From Shewanella abyssi (GTDB taxonomy: Bacteria; Pseudomonadota; Gammaproteobacteria; Enterobacterales; Shewanellaceae), in assembly GCF_023284025.1 (NCBI RefSeq), contig NZ_JAKIKR010000001.1:248001-312000 (forward strand): a DNA stretch of 64,000 nt, written 5' to 3'. Under the pieces are notes generated by a model, which worked only from the letters and a program-made list of their open reading frames with translations, ran no database searches and was not told the origin of the DNA. Made by a program: the position numbers and the translations under genes. Below are positions 47,060 to 56,558 of this stretch, piece by piece. Each line of letters starts with the position of its first letter. The stretch's first letter is position 1.

Positions 47060-47426
47060 TGTACTTTTTGTTGCGCTAGGCGGGTCAATTGGTGCCGTTT
47101 TACGCTATCTTATTTCATTATTGATGCTTCAGGTGTTTGGTAGTGGATTTCCTTTTGGTACACTTGTGGTCAATATACTGGGATCATTTTTAATGGGTGT
47201 TGTTTACGCCCTTGGTCAAGTCAGTGAAGTGAGCCCAGAAATAAAAGCATTTATTGGTGTGGGTATGTTAGGCGCCCTCACTACGTTTTCTACTTTTTCC
47301 AATGAGTCTTTATTGCTAATGCAACAGGGATATTTGGTTAAAGCGATTTTGAATGTTGTTGTCAATGTTGGCGTGTGTATATTCGTCGTGTATCTAGGAC
47401 AGCAATTGGTATTTTCTCGTTATTAA
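47052..47426 (+). CDS. crcB: Fluoride ion channel CrcB/Fluc
   Basis: 124 residues with four membrane helices. Hallmarks are [31 protein letters not shown] and [15 protein letters not shown], which include the asparagine and phenylalanine residues lining the fluoride path. A dimer exports fluoride. Its ATG overlaps the rarA end by 8 bases, so it is translated from the same message. No fluoride riboswitch was seen in front of it, since it has no separate leader. Confidence 0.93.
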   Translation: MTNVLFVALGGSIGAVLRYLISLLMLQVFGSGFPFGTLVVNILGSFLMGVVYALGQVSEVSPEIKAFIGVGMLGALTTFSTFSNESLLLMQQGYLVKAILNVVVNVGVCIFVVYLGQQLVFSRY

Positions 47427-47441
47427 CTATTAAGATAATAA

Positions 47442-48731
<1,290 letters not shown>

Positions 48732-48747
48732 CCCATACTCAGTTTGA

Positions 48748-48776
48748 AAGGCCTCTACTTGGTAGGGGCTTTTTTA
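48748..48776 (+). terminator. Terminator of serS
   Basis: AAGGCCTCTAC-TTG-GTAGGGGCTTT stem with two G-T wobbles and six T. Confidence 0.75.
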
Positions 48777-48990
48777 TGCCAGCTTTAGCGAAGTTATATC
48801 CTCACTCTAATAATCTTAAGTTTTGGCTCGATAAAATGCTGATTATTAATTAAATAGGCACTCAAACTGCTAAAACACCTCAGTATTAGTATTTTTCCCT
48901 TTTAGTCGTTAAAACTGGCTTTATACCGCATTGCTTCAATGGTATAACTACAGCCGAACCCTCCTACACACCCTATTTAGGAAAGCAGTC

Positions 48991-50184
48991 ATGATATTTT
49001 CCCAGATTGAACTTGCCCCAGCCGATCCAATCCTAGGCCTTACCGATGCATTCAAAGCTGATCCTCGTGAGGATAAAGTCAATTTAGGTGTTGGTATTTA
49101 TAAAGATGAATCTGGAAAAACACCCATTCTTAAAGCCGTCAAATTAGCAGAAGAACAGTTACTGAAAACTGAAGAAAGTAAAAGCTATTTGGGCATGGAG
49201 GGTGTTCAGGCATACAACCGTGCGGTGCAAACATTATTGTTTGGTGCAGATCATACCGTAGTCAATAACGCTCGTGCGTTAACAGCACAAGCCCCCGGTG
49301 GAACTGGCTCACTCCGAGTCGCCGTAGAGTTTTTAGTACGTCATACAAATGCTGACACCATTTGGGTCAGTAACCCTACATGGGCGAACCATCAAAATAT
49401 TTTCCAAAGTGCTGGATTGAAAATCAAATCTTACGGCTACTACAAAGCGGAGACCCATGGTCTCGATTTCGATGCCATGTTAAGTGATTTGGCAGGGGCG
49501 AAAGAGGGCGATCTTGTTTTGCTACATGGCTGTTGCCATAACCCTACCGGTATCGATCTGAATGAAGCACAATGGCAACAAGTGGCTGAGGTCTGTGTCG
49601 CTAAATCATTGGTACCGCTTTTCGACTTTGCCTATCAAGGTTTTGGCACCGGCGTCGAAGAAGATGCAGCTGGACTTCGCATCGTGGCCAACACTGTTCC
49701 TGAGCTTATTATTGCCAATTCATTCTCGAAAAATTTTGGTCTTTATAATGAGCGCATCGGTGCGGTAACTGTCGTTGCCGCCAATGATGCTGCAGCGATC
49801 AATGCGTTTAGCCAAATCAAAAGCACCATTCGTGCTTCTTACTCTAATCCTCCAGCCCACGGTGCGCTTATCGTGAGCACGATTTTGGAAGATGAGTCGT
49901 TAAAGCAACTTTGGCATGATGAACTTCAAGGGATGAGAGAGCGCATCGCTGAAATGCGTTCATTGTTTGTAGCATCATTAAAAGAACATGGCGTCAGTCA
50001 AGACTTTGGATTTATCTCTAGTCAAAATGGCATGTTCAGCTTTTCTGGCCTGAATAAAGCACAAGTAAAACGGCTAAAAGATGAGTTTGGTGTATATATT
50101 GTTGGCTCAGGACGCATCAGCGTTGCGGGGATGACAAAATCAAATATGCCCATTATATGTAAAGCGATAGCCGCCGTTTTATAA
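48991..50184 (+). CDS. Aromatic/aspartate aminotransferase (class I, TyrB/AspC type)
   Basis: About 397 residues. The frame opens at 48931, but the ATG at 48991 has AGGAAAG upstream and gives MIFSQIELAPADPILGLTDA, the usual N-terminus of AspC/TyrB. PLP lysine is in ANSFSKNFGLYNERIGA; HGCCHNPTGIDLNEAQW and DFAYQGFGTGVEEDAAGLR (in part) are diagnostic of this subgroup. Whether aspartate or aromatic acids are preferred cannot be told, so I give no symbol. Confidence 0.94.
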   Translation: MIFSQIELAPADPILGLTDAFKADPREDKVNLGVGIYKDESGKTPILKAVKLAEEQLLKTEESKSYLGMEGVQAYNRAVQTLLFGADHTVVNNARALTAQAPGGTGSLRVAVEFLVRHTNADTIWVSNPTWANHQNIFQSAGLKIKSYGYYKAETHGLDFDAMLSDLAGAKEGDLVLLHGCCHNPTGIDLNEAQWQQVAEVCVAKSLVPLFDFAYQGFGTGVEEDAAGLRIVANTVPELIIANSFSKNFGLYNERIGAVTVVAANDAAAINAFSQIKSTIRASYSNPPAHGALIVSTILEDESLKQLWHDELQGMRERIAEMRSLFVASLKEHGVSQDFGFISSQNGMFSFSGLNKAQVKRLKDEFGVYIVGSGRISVAGMTKSNMPIICKAIAAVL

Positions 50185-50201
50185 AGCCGTTTATAAAATT
50201 T

Positions 50202-50227
50202 AAAAGGACCTTGTTAGGTCCTTTTTT
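50202..50227 (+). terminator. Terminator after the aminotransferase
   Basis: AAAAGGACCT/AGGTCCTTTTT stem with TGTT in the loop and T-run; weaker on the opposite strand for the convergent YvcK-like gene. Confidence 0.85.
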
Positions 50228-50238
50228 GTGTCTAATGT

Positions 50239-51144
50239 TTAATCAATATTGAGTTTCTCTGGCAGCATCTCCGCGAGAGCATTGGCTAATGCACGCTTAT
50301 CATGTAGCCCTCTATGATGTGAACTTCTCAAGGGATAGTAACTCGTTTGTCCGTCTTGATAAGCGGCCTCAGTATGGCTTAATACCTTATCAATGATTTT
50401 AAGGCCAAGTACTTGATGACACCAATCTATCTTTTGCGCGAGACCACAGTTTGCGATAGGTGATGGTTCACTCGTTAGATTATCAATTAAAATAACTTCG
50501 GCTGAAGATTCAGCAAGTGCTTTTGCGATCTTCGGTAACAATAACGGTGGCATAATACTGGTTAAAAAACTGCCAGGGCCGATGATGATTAAATCTGCCT
50601 CACGTATAGCATCACAGGCTTCACACGTTGCTTGTACTATCGGCTCAAGTGACAGTGCGATAGGGGTGTCTGTCATTTTATCTACGTTTATTTCGCCAAA
50701 AACACTTTTGCCGCACGCTTCTAACGCGACGAGGTGGGTTGGCTCCTCAGACATAGGGATGAGTCGAGTTTCAATATTTAGAAATTGCCGTACTAAATTG
50801 ATCGCTTCCAACGGTCTAACGCATAGCTCATCTAATGCGGTGAGCATTAAATTGCCTAAATTATGACCGCTGAGTTCACTTTCACCGTTGAAGCGATACT
50901 CAAACATGAGCGTACCGATAGAGGGTTTTTTAGCCAGCTGTGTCAAGCAATTACGTAAGTCGCCCCAAGCAATACAGTCTTTTTCGGCTCTTAGACGGCC
51001 GGTGGAACCACCGTTGTCGGTTGTCGCAACGATCCCTGTGAGCTTTGGACCTAGAAATGACAGTGCAGAGAGAACCCGGCCTAAGCCGTGCCCACCGCCA
51101 ATTGCGACGACTTGCTGATATTGATTAAGTCCATTGTTTTTCAT
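50239..51144 (-). CDS. YvcK/CofD-like UDP-sugar-binding protein
   Basis: About 301 residues. Rossmann-type start VVAIGGGHGLGRVLSAL, then VATTDNGGSTGRLR and GDLRNCL, and IIGPGSFLTSIMPPLLLP; these are the YvcK/YbhK signatures. B. subtilis YvcK binds UDP-GlcNAc and is needed for gluconeogenic growth and cell shape; E. coli YbhK is uncharacterised. The frame starts at 51168, but ATG 51144 has GGAAGGAG nine bases upstream and is preferred. Confidence 0.9.
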   Translation of the reverse strand: MKNNGLNQYQQVVAIGGGHGLGRVLSALSFLGPKLTGIVATTDNGGSTGRLRAEKDCIAWGDLRNCLTQLAKKPSIGTLMFEYRFNGESELSGHNLGNLMLTALDELCVRPLEAINLVRQFLNIETRLIPMSEEPTHLVALEACGKSVFGEINVDKMTDTPIALSLEPIVQATCEACDAIREADLIIIGPGSFLTSIMPPLLLPKIAKALAESSAEVILIDNLTSEPSPIANCGLAQKIDWCHQVLGLKIIDKVLSHTEAAYQDGQTSYYPLRSSHHRGLHDKRALANALAEMLPEKLNID

Positions 51145-51300
51145 GGGGTCTCCTTCCTGAATACCCAAAGGTTTTATTCATCACCGACAGTATAACGATT
51201 TAATCGGAATTTTTCGCGATGTAATCTCAATCTAGCTAGCATATAATACAAAAATCGCAGGTTAAGCAAAGACATATTTTGTATATTATAAGGATGTGCA

Positions 51301-52128
51301 GTGAAGACAGGTAAAGTGGGGTTGTTTACCATTGCTTTCGGAGTCGTTATTGGTGGTTTCTTACTTATTAGGCTGACAATGATCCCTTCGCTTACGAGCG
51401 ATTCGGCACAGCTGGGTAAAGCCATAAGAAATAATGAACTCGTTAGCAAAGTCCCTAAATTTAGTGACATAACAGATGTGAAAGCAAAGAAACGTGCCTT
51501 TTTTAATTTTTTGCGACCGTCAGTGAAACACCAGAACGCGATTATTGAAGATGAACGTCAGTTCTTGATTGGTATTAGAACCCAGCTTGAAAATGAGAAT
51601 AAACTCACCGATGCCGATGAGTTTCGCTTGCAGCAAATTGCAGAAAAATACCAATATACTTCAAGACGAATAAATACGGATACTATCAACAAACTGCTGG
51701 TAAGAGTCGATGTAGTGCCTGAGCAAATGGTGTTAATTCAGGCTGCCAATGAGACTGGTTGGGGAAGCTCTCGTTTTGCGAGAGAAGGCCTTAACTTTTT
51801 TGGTCAATGGTGCTTCAGAAAAGGCTGTGGTTTAGTACCACAATCTCGCAGTGATGGACTATCACATGAGGTCGCTGTTTTTAAAACCGTCGAGGATTCT
51901 GTAGCCTCCTATATGCGTAACCTCAACTCGAATGCAGCATATTCATTATTGAGGTCCATTCGCGCAGATATGAGAGCTGAAAACCAAGAGCCTAGTGCCA
52001 ATAAACTTGTCTACGGCCTGGTTAATTATTCAGAAAGACAAGAAGCTTATATCGATGAGTTACTTGAAATGTTACGTCAAAATCAACCCTATTTAGTGGA
52101 AACAAATGAAAAAATCCCTGCTGTTTAG
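51301..52128 (+). CDS. Bax-like glucosaminidase-domain protein
   Basis: 275 residues. One N-terminal membrane helix (VGLFTIAFGVVIGGFLLI) anchors it. Residues about 135-265 form a mannosyl-glycoprotein endo-beta-N-acetylglucosaminidase-type domain with the catalytic Glu in QAANETGWGSSRFA, plus FFGQWCFRKGCG. It resembles E. coli Bax and probably cleaves peptidoglycan. It starts at GTG with AAGG seven bases upstream. The next gene begins inside its 3' end. Confidence 0.85.
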   Translation: MKTGKVGLFTIAFGVVIGGFLLIRLTMIPSLTSDSAQLGKAIRNNELVSKVPKFSDITDVKAKKRAFFNFLRPSVKHQNAIIEDERQFLIGIRTQLENENKLTDADEFRLQQIAEKYQYTSRRINTDTINKLLVRVDVVPEQMVLIQAANETGWGSSRFAREGLNFFGQWCFRKGCGLVPQSRSDGLSHEVAVFKTVEDSVASYMRNLNSNAAYSLLRSIRADMRAENQEPSANKLVYGLVNYSERQEAYIDELLEMLRQNQPYLVETNEKIPAV

Positions 52129-52726
52129 CTTAATCATATTTAGTTGTGCCACGGTAAATGCTGAACCTATCTCATTAGAGTACGCCGGTTTCTACCAGCG
52201 ACTTAAACAAGTCAATAAAGGTAATTATCAATTAGTCGAGGTGGCTTTTTCTGTATCAAAAGCCAATGGCTGTAAGCTGAAAGACGGCACCATAACGACT
52301 GAAAAAGAGTCCTATCCATTGACGTTCACAGCAGATCAAAGAATATTTCTTCCTTATGACGCGCAGTTAAAGTCTGATCGAGCACTGATTAATTTAAATG
52401 TTGAAGGTGATGCGAAGTCTTGCGCAATTGCGATGCAGGTTAGATCAAAGAACACTAAGCTCGCATATGAACGCTCTGAGCTATTACAGATCGAAACAGA
52501 AATGGACCAGTTGCTAAGCATGATGCAAGGGTTCCCGATGCGTTATTTTTCTTCTGAAATTGCCGGGCTGAATTTGGAGTTTGGTACAGAGACTGTAATG
52601 ACGCTTAATGGTAAAAAAATCCCCGTGAGTGGCACTTACCGCTTGAGCAGAGAGGTGATTAAAAATCTTGATTCGATTGAGTTTAGCCAGCCACCTAAGG
52701 TGATTAGTCCGTGGACTGCAAAATAG
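52106..52726 (+). CDS. DUF2987 family periplasmic protein
   Basis: 206 residues with a signal peptide (MKKSLLFSLIIFSCATVNAEP). I recognise the body as DUF2987 (ISLEYAGFYQRLKQVNKGNY... QGFPMRYFSSEIAGL), unknown function. Its ATG overlaps the end of the Bax-like gene by 23 bases, so the two are co-translated and likely linked in cell-envelope maintenance. A terminator follows. Confidence 0.8.
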   Translation: MKKSLLFSLIIFSCATVNAEPISLEYAGFYQRLKQVNKGNYQLVEVAFSVSKANGCKLKDGTITTEKESYPLTFTADQRIFLPYDAQLKSDRALINLNVEGDAKSCAIAMQVRSKNTKLAYERSELLQIETEMDQLLSMMQGFPMRYFSSEIAGLNLEFGTETVMTLNGKKIPVSGTYRLSREVIKNLDSIEFSQPPKVISPWTAK

Positions 52727-52742
52727 CCTCTGAGCAGATATA

Positions 52743-52772
52743 AAAAAGCCCTCTAATGAGAGGGCTTTTTTA
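52743..52772. terminator. Bidirectional terminator between DUF2987 and ttcA
   Basis: AAAAAAGCCCTCT/AGAGGGCTTTTTT stem between convergent genes. Confidence 0.9.
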
Positions 52773-52788
52773 AAAACTCATAATCTGA

Positions 52789-53727
52789 CTATTGATTAGG
52801 GCTATAAGTGCTGACGACATCAATACGGGCCGCTTTATCTAAATCGATATGACCATTGTTAGCGATATCAACAAAATCAAAGGCGGGTAGATCAGACTCT
52901 GCAACGTCGCCTTTCAAAGGCGCATCCGCATTACGCTCTAACGCAAGAAAATCAAACTTCGCTCTGTCGACACCTTGTGAAGGAGCAGTATTTTGCATCG
53001 CGGTAAATATCGTTTCTATACGACCAGGGAAATCTCTATCCCATTGCACCAACATCTCTTTGACCGCTGCGCGTTTTAGGTTCTCTTGCGAGCCACAGAG
53101 GTTACAAGGGATGATCGGAAACTTTTTAAGCTCTGCATATTCAGCAATATCTTTTTCTTTGCTATAAGCGAGTGGGCGAATAACCATATTGGCGCCGTCA
53201 TCCGATAATAGCTTTGGTGGCATCGCTTTTAACTTTCCAGCAAAAAACATGTTCAAGAACATGGTTTCGATAATGTCATCTCTATGGTGTCCCAGGGCAA
53301 TTTTAGTGGCACCAATCTTTTGAGCAAATCCATAAAGGGTGCCGCGACGCAGTCGAGAACACAGTGAGCAGGTCGTTTTACCTTCGGGAATTTTATCCTT
53401 CACGATAGAGTAGGTATCTTTTTCTAAGATATGATATGCCACGCCAAGAGTGTCTAAGTATGCGGGTAATATCTCTTGTGGAAAACCAGGCTGCTTTTGA
53501 TCAAGGTTCACTGCAACAATCTCAAACTTAATTGGTGCTCGTTGCTGCAGGTTTATCAAAATATCCAGCATGGCATAGCTATCTTTGCCACCAGATAAAC
53601 AGCACATCACACGATCACCTTCTTCAATCATGTTGTAGTCGCTAATGGCCTTGCCAACTTCAGAGCGCAAGCGCTTCTGTAATTTGCTACGACGGGAGAT
53701 CTGTTCTGTAGATAATTCTTCGGACAT
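52789..53727 (-). CDS. ttcA: tRNA 2-thiocytidine synthetase TtcA
   Basis: 312 residues. The PP-loop is [12 protein letters not shown]; two CxxC pairs ([12 protein letters not shown] and [12 protein letters not shown]) hold the Fe-S cluster. HHRDDIIET is also conserved. It thiolates C32 in certain tRNAs. It starts at ATG with no strong ribosome site on view. The pair ttcA-uspE is also seen near fnr in E. coli. Confidence 0.96.
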   Translation of the reverse strand: MSEELSTEQISRRSKLQKRLRSEVGKAISDYNMIEEGDRVMCCLSGGKDSYAMLDILINLQQRAPIKFEIVAVNLDQKQPGFPQEILPAYLDTLGVAYHILEKDTYSIVKDKIPEGKTTCSLCSRLRRGTLYGFAQKIGATKIALGHHRDDIIETMFLNMFFAGKLKAMPPKLLSDDGANMVIRPLAYSKEKDIAEYAELKKFPIIPCNLCGSQENLKRAAVKEMLVQWDRDFPGRIETIFTAMQNTAPSQGVDRAKFDFLALERNADAPLKGDVAESDLPAFDFVDIANNGHIDLDKAARIDVVSTYSPNQ

Positions 53728-53806
53728 AAAAAAACGCGCCTAGTACACAATTGTTCAGGGCGCGTATTATTCCAGCTTAACCGCTTCGGGTAAAGCCTGT
53801 TAAGCG

Positions 53807-54739
53807 TTAAGCTTCCTCTAGAGGTGATTTATATCCGTCAGGCTTTACGGCGAGTAGATCGCAATTAATACTGTCGATGACATGTTCAGCTGTGTTTCCG
53901 ATAAGCGCAGCTGAAAGTCCTGTTCTGCCAATGGTGCCTAAAATCACTAATTCAGCATCTAGCTTTTGAGCGAGTTCCGGGATGACATCTTCTGGTAAAC
54001 CCTCTCTTACATGACAAAAATCAGGCGAAATATCATAAGCATTTGCTAGATAGGTGATGCGTTCTTCATGCTGGTTACGGATAGTTTCACTGTAGGAGTG
54101 AGAGTCAAAGTCGGGTAACTCTATTGCCAGATTAACAGGGGTTCCTGGGTAGCCGTTAACGAGATGGATTTGTGCGTCAAACTGTTTTGCTAGTTTCTGA
54201 GCATGCTCGATTATTTTGACATTTAAAGACTGATTGGTTTCATCTTCAGAGCTTACGTTTATCGCACAGAGGATTTTCCCCGCCACAGGCCAATCATGAT
54301 CTTTTACCAATAACACGGGCACCGGAGCTTTTCTCAATAGATGCCAATCAGTGGGGGTAAAGATGACTGACTTTAGCTTGTCGTGCTCATGGGTGCCTTT
54401 TACGATGACATCGTATTTGCCGTCAATGACACGTTTAATGATGCTTTCGAAGGGGCGGTTATGCCAGACAACTTCAGTTTCAATGCTGATGTTTCCAGTC
54501 TGAAATTCGCTAACAATATCATCTAACCACGCCTTACGCTGTGCCACTACGCCTTTGCGCATAGCTTCACGTTCATGACCAGATAAAATGGAGGTCATCT
54601 CATAAGAGAAATCAAAGATAGATAAAAAGACGGTAATACTGGCATTATTAGCCGATGCAAGCTTAACAGCTCTGGCTAATGCGGCTTGTTTATCGGTGGT
54701 TGGGTCGACCACTACAAGGAGTTTTTGATAGTCCATCAT
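53807..54739 (-). CDS. uspE: Universal stress protein UspE
   Basis: About 310 residues with two tandem Usp domains: LLVVVDPTTDKQAALARAV opens the first and HLLRKAPVPVLLV ends it; VILGTIGRTGLSAALIGNTA (in part) is the ATP-type loop of the second. The frame reaches 54781, but ATG at 54739 has AAGGAT upstream and gives MMDYQKLLVVVD, matching E. coli UspE. It lies next to etrA, as uspE lies next to fnr in E. coli; an FNR-like box precedes it. Confidence 0.93.
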   Translation of the reverse strand: MMDYQKLLVVVDPTTDKQAALARAVKLASANNASITVFLSIFDFSYEMTSILSGHEREAMRKGVVAQRKAWLDDIVSEFQTGNISIETEVVWHNRPFESIIKRVIDGKYDVIVKGTHEHDKLKSVIFTPTDWHLLRKAPVPVLLVKDHDWPVAGKILCAINVSSEDETNQSLNVKIIEHAQKLAKQFDAQIHLVNGYPGTPVNLAIELPDFDSHSYSETIRNQHEERITYLANAYDISPDFCHVREGLPEDVIPELAQKLDAELVILGTIGRTGLSAALIGNTAEHVIDSINCDLLAVKPDGYKSPLEEA

Positions 54740-54796
54740 AACTTTATCCTTATCTAATATCGTATTACCATCTTGCACCATAAAGATGGCTTTGTA

Positions 54797-54810
54797 TTGT
54801 TATAGATCAA
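54797..54810. promoter_or_regulatory. FNR-like box upstream of uspE
   Basis: TTGTTATAGATCAA matches TTGAT-N4-ATCAA at nine of ten defined bases, 58 bases before the uspE start. No good -10 is placed at the class II distance, so it is only a candidate site for EtrA. Confidence 0.4.
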
Positions 54811-54828
54811 CAGAAATGTCGATAATGC

Positions 54829-55581
54829 TTATCGGGCAATATTACTGTTTCCTGATAACTCACTTAGCGTATCGATGTCGAGAATTGTAATATATTTACC
54901 TTTGACTTCAATAAGTTCAGCTTTCTGGAAACGTCCTAAGAGGCGACTAATAGTTTCAACGGTTAACCCCAAATAATTACCAATATCGCCACGGGTCATG
55001 GTTAAACGGAACTCTCTAGGAGAGAAACCTCGGCTACCAAATCGTTTAGCAAGGTTACTGATAAATGCGGCTAATCTTTCTTCAGCATTTTTCTTACTCA
55101 GTAGCAAAATCATCTCTTGATCGGTTTGAATTTCATTACTCATCAGGCGCATAATTTGTTGTCTAAGCTTAGGCATCCGACCGATGAGGTCGTCGAGAGT
55201 CGTATAAGGGATCTCACATACCATTGAGGTTTCGAGTGCCTGTGCGAAGCTCTGATGGAATTGTGAATGAATTCCATCAAATCCTATAACGTCACCCGCT
55301 AGATGAAAACCAGTGATCTGCTCATCACCTTGCTCCGTTATGGTGTAACTTTTTATGGTTCCGGAGCGGATTGCAAAAAGAGACTTAAGAGGATCGCCAG
55401 ACTTGAAAATAGCCTCGCCTTTTTGAATCGGTTTTTTACGCTCAATGATCTCGTCTAATTGATCTAATTCATTAGTGTTAAGCGTAAAAGGAATGCACAG
55501 TGTGGCCATGCTACAGTCATGACAGTGAATCGCACAGCCTGATGTCATTTGACGACGATGTTTGTTGTTATCTACGCTCAT
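54829..55581 (-). CDS. etrA: Anaerobic regulator EtrA (FNR homologue)
   Basis: 250 residues; closely similar to E. coli FNR. The [4Fe-4S] ligands are in place: Cys20, Cys23 and Cys29 in [10 protein letters not shown], with the fourth Cys near residue 122 in TSMVCEIP. The [16 protein letters not shown] keeps the Glu and Arg that read TTGAT. In Shewanella the homologue is named EtrA. It sits in the same direction as the cbb3 genes behind it and is a strong candidate regulator of the FNR boxes in this window. Confidence 0.96.
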   Translation of the reverse strand: MSVDNNKHRRQMTSGCAIHCHDCSMATLCIPFTLNTNELDQLDEIIERKKPIQKGEAIFKSGDPLKSLFAIRSGTIKSYTITEQGDEQITGFHLAGDVIGFDGIHSQFHQSFAQALETSMVCEIPYTTLDDLIGRMPKLRQQIMRLMSNEIQTDQEMILLLSKKNAEERLAAFISNLAKRFGSRGFSPREFRLTMTRGDIGNYLGLTVETISRLLGRFQKAELIEVKGKYITILDIDTLSELSGNSNIAR

Positions 55582-55636
55582 TATCTATCTCAGTTTTGTG
55601 TTCACACGCTATGTTAAACTAATTTGATAATTGGGG

Positions 55637-56329
55637 CTAGTTTAGCTGCCCAATTGCTATGTATAGTGTTTGTATTCCAAAGGCGATTAACACGATGCCA
55701 CTGACTTTTCTTACCGATGCTTTTTGTACCCAACGGCTGAATGTACTTGCAGCAACGCCAGCACTTAATAATGCGGGAAGGGTACCCAAGCCAAATGCTA
55801 TCATCACAAGAGCACCATCAAGCGGATCACCAGCAGCAACAGCCCAAGTCAGCATGCTATAGACTAAGCCACAAGGTAACCAACCCCATAAACCGCCGGC
55901 AATAAACGCTTGTCGTTTATTTTTAATCGGAATAAAGCGATTTGCTAGGGGTGAGATCAGTTTCCAAAGCCATTTTCCTGCACGCTCTATCTGTACGACT
56001 CCGGACCATATTTGGCCAATATACAGACCGGTAATGATCATCATGACACCCGCGAGTACTCGCAGTACTAATAAGTATAGGTCAACGTCAAACAGGAGTC
56101 CTAGCGCACTGGTACTGGCGCCCACTAAAGCACCTGCTATGGCGTAGCTAATGATACGGCCGCTGTTATAACTAAAAAGGTAACCCAATTGATTAACGAG
56201 TCGGTTGCTAGCATCATTTTGAGGTAGATTAGCGGATAAAGCACCGACCAAACCACCGCACATACTAATACAGTGCCCAGCGCCCATCATACCCACAAGA
56301 AAGGCGCCATATATGCTGTAATCATTCAC
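55637..56329 (-). CDS. TauE/SafE-like membrane protein of the cbb3 assembly cluster
   Basis: 230 residues with six or so membrane helices (GAFLVGMMGAGHCISMCGG; FIAGGLWGWLPCGLVYSMLTW). The GHCxxMCGG motif is characteristic of a family found in cco/fix clusters, often annotated as sulfite exporter TauE/SafE or DsbD-like membrane protein. It may help copper or heme handling for the oxidase, which is inference. It starts at GTG one base after the ccoS stop. etrA follows 55 bases later. Confidence 0.85.
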   Translation of the reverse strand: MNDYSIYGAFLVGMMGAGHCISMCGGLVGALSANLPQNDASNRLVNQLGYLFSYNSGRIISYAIAGALVGASTSALGLLFDVDLYLLVLRVLAGVMMIITGLYIGQIWSGVVQIERAGKWLWKLISPLANRFIPIKNKRQAFIAGGLWGWLPCGLVYSMLTWAVAAGDPLDGALVMIAFGLGTLPALLSAGVAASTFSRWVQKASVRKVSGIVLIAFGIQTLYIAIGQLN

Positions 56330-56330
56330 T

Positions 56331-56558
56331 TTATTTGTTTATTTCCCTAGCGTTGAGTCCGTTTGTTGCTGTGGTTTTGTCATTGGTATCATTCTCGGCA
56401 TGGTTCTGTTGTAGATGATTGTCTTCTTCAAACAAAATGGAAACACTTTGCTTTTCAAGATCATCAAATTGATCAGATTTAACCGCCCAAAAAAAGATAC
56501 CGACTGCGACCAGAACAAATAACATAGCGATGGGGATCAGGACATAAATAATGCTCAT
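56331..56558 (-). CDS. ccoS: cbb3 oxidase assembly protein CcoS
   Basis: 75 residues. One N-terminal membrane helix (YVLIPIAMLFVLVAVGIFFWA) is followed by VKSDQFDDLEKQSVSILFEED, the CcoS/FixS signature. It is needed for cofactor insertion into CcoN. It overlaps the end of ccoI by four bases (ATGA). Confidence 0.94.
   Translation of the reverse strand: MSIIYVLIPIAMLFVLVAVGIFFWAVKSDQFDDLEKQSVSILFEEDNHLQQNHAENDTNDKTTATNGLNAREINK

Noticed and set aside
47052-47070. Possible fluoride riboswitch for crcB
   Set aside because: crcB starts inside rarA, so there is no leader to hold a riboswitch, and none of the expected motif was seen.
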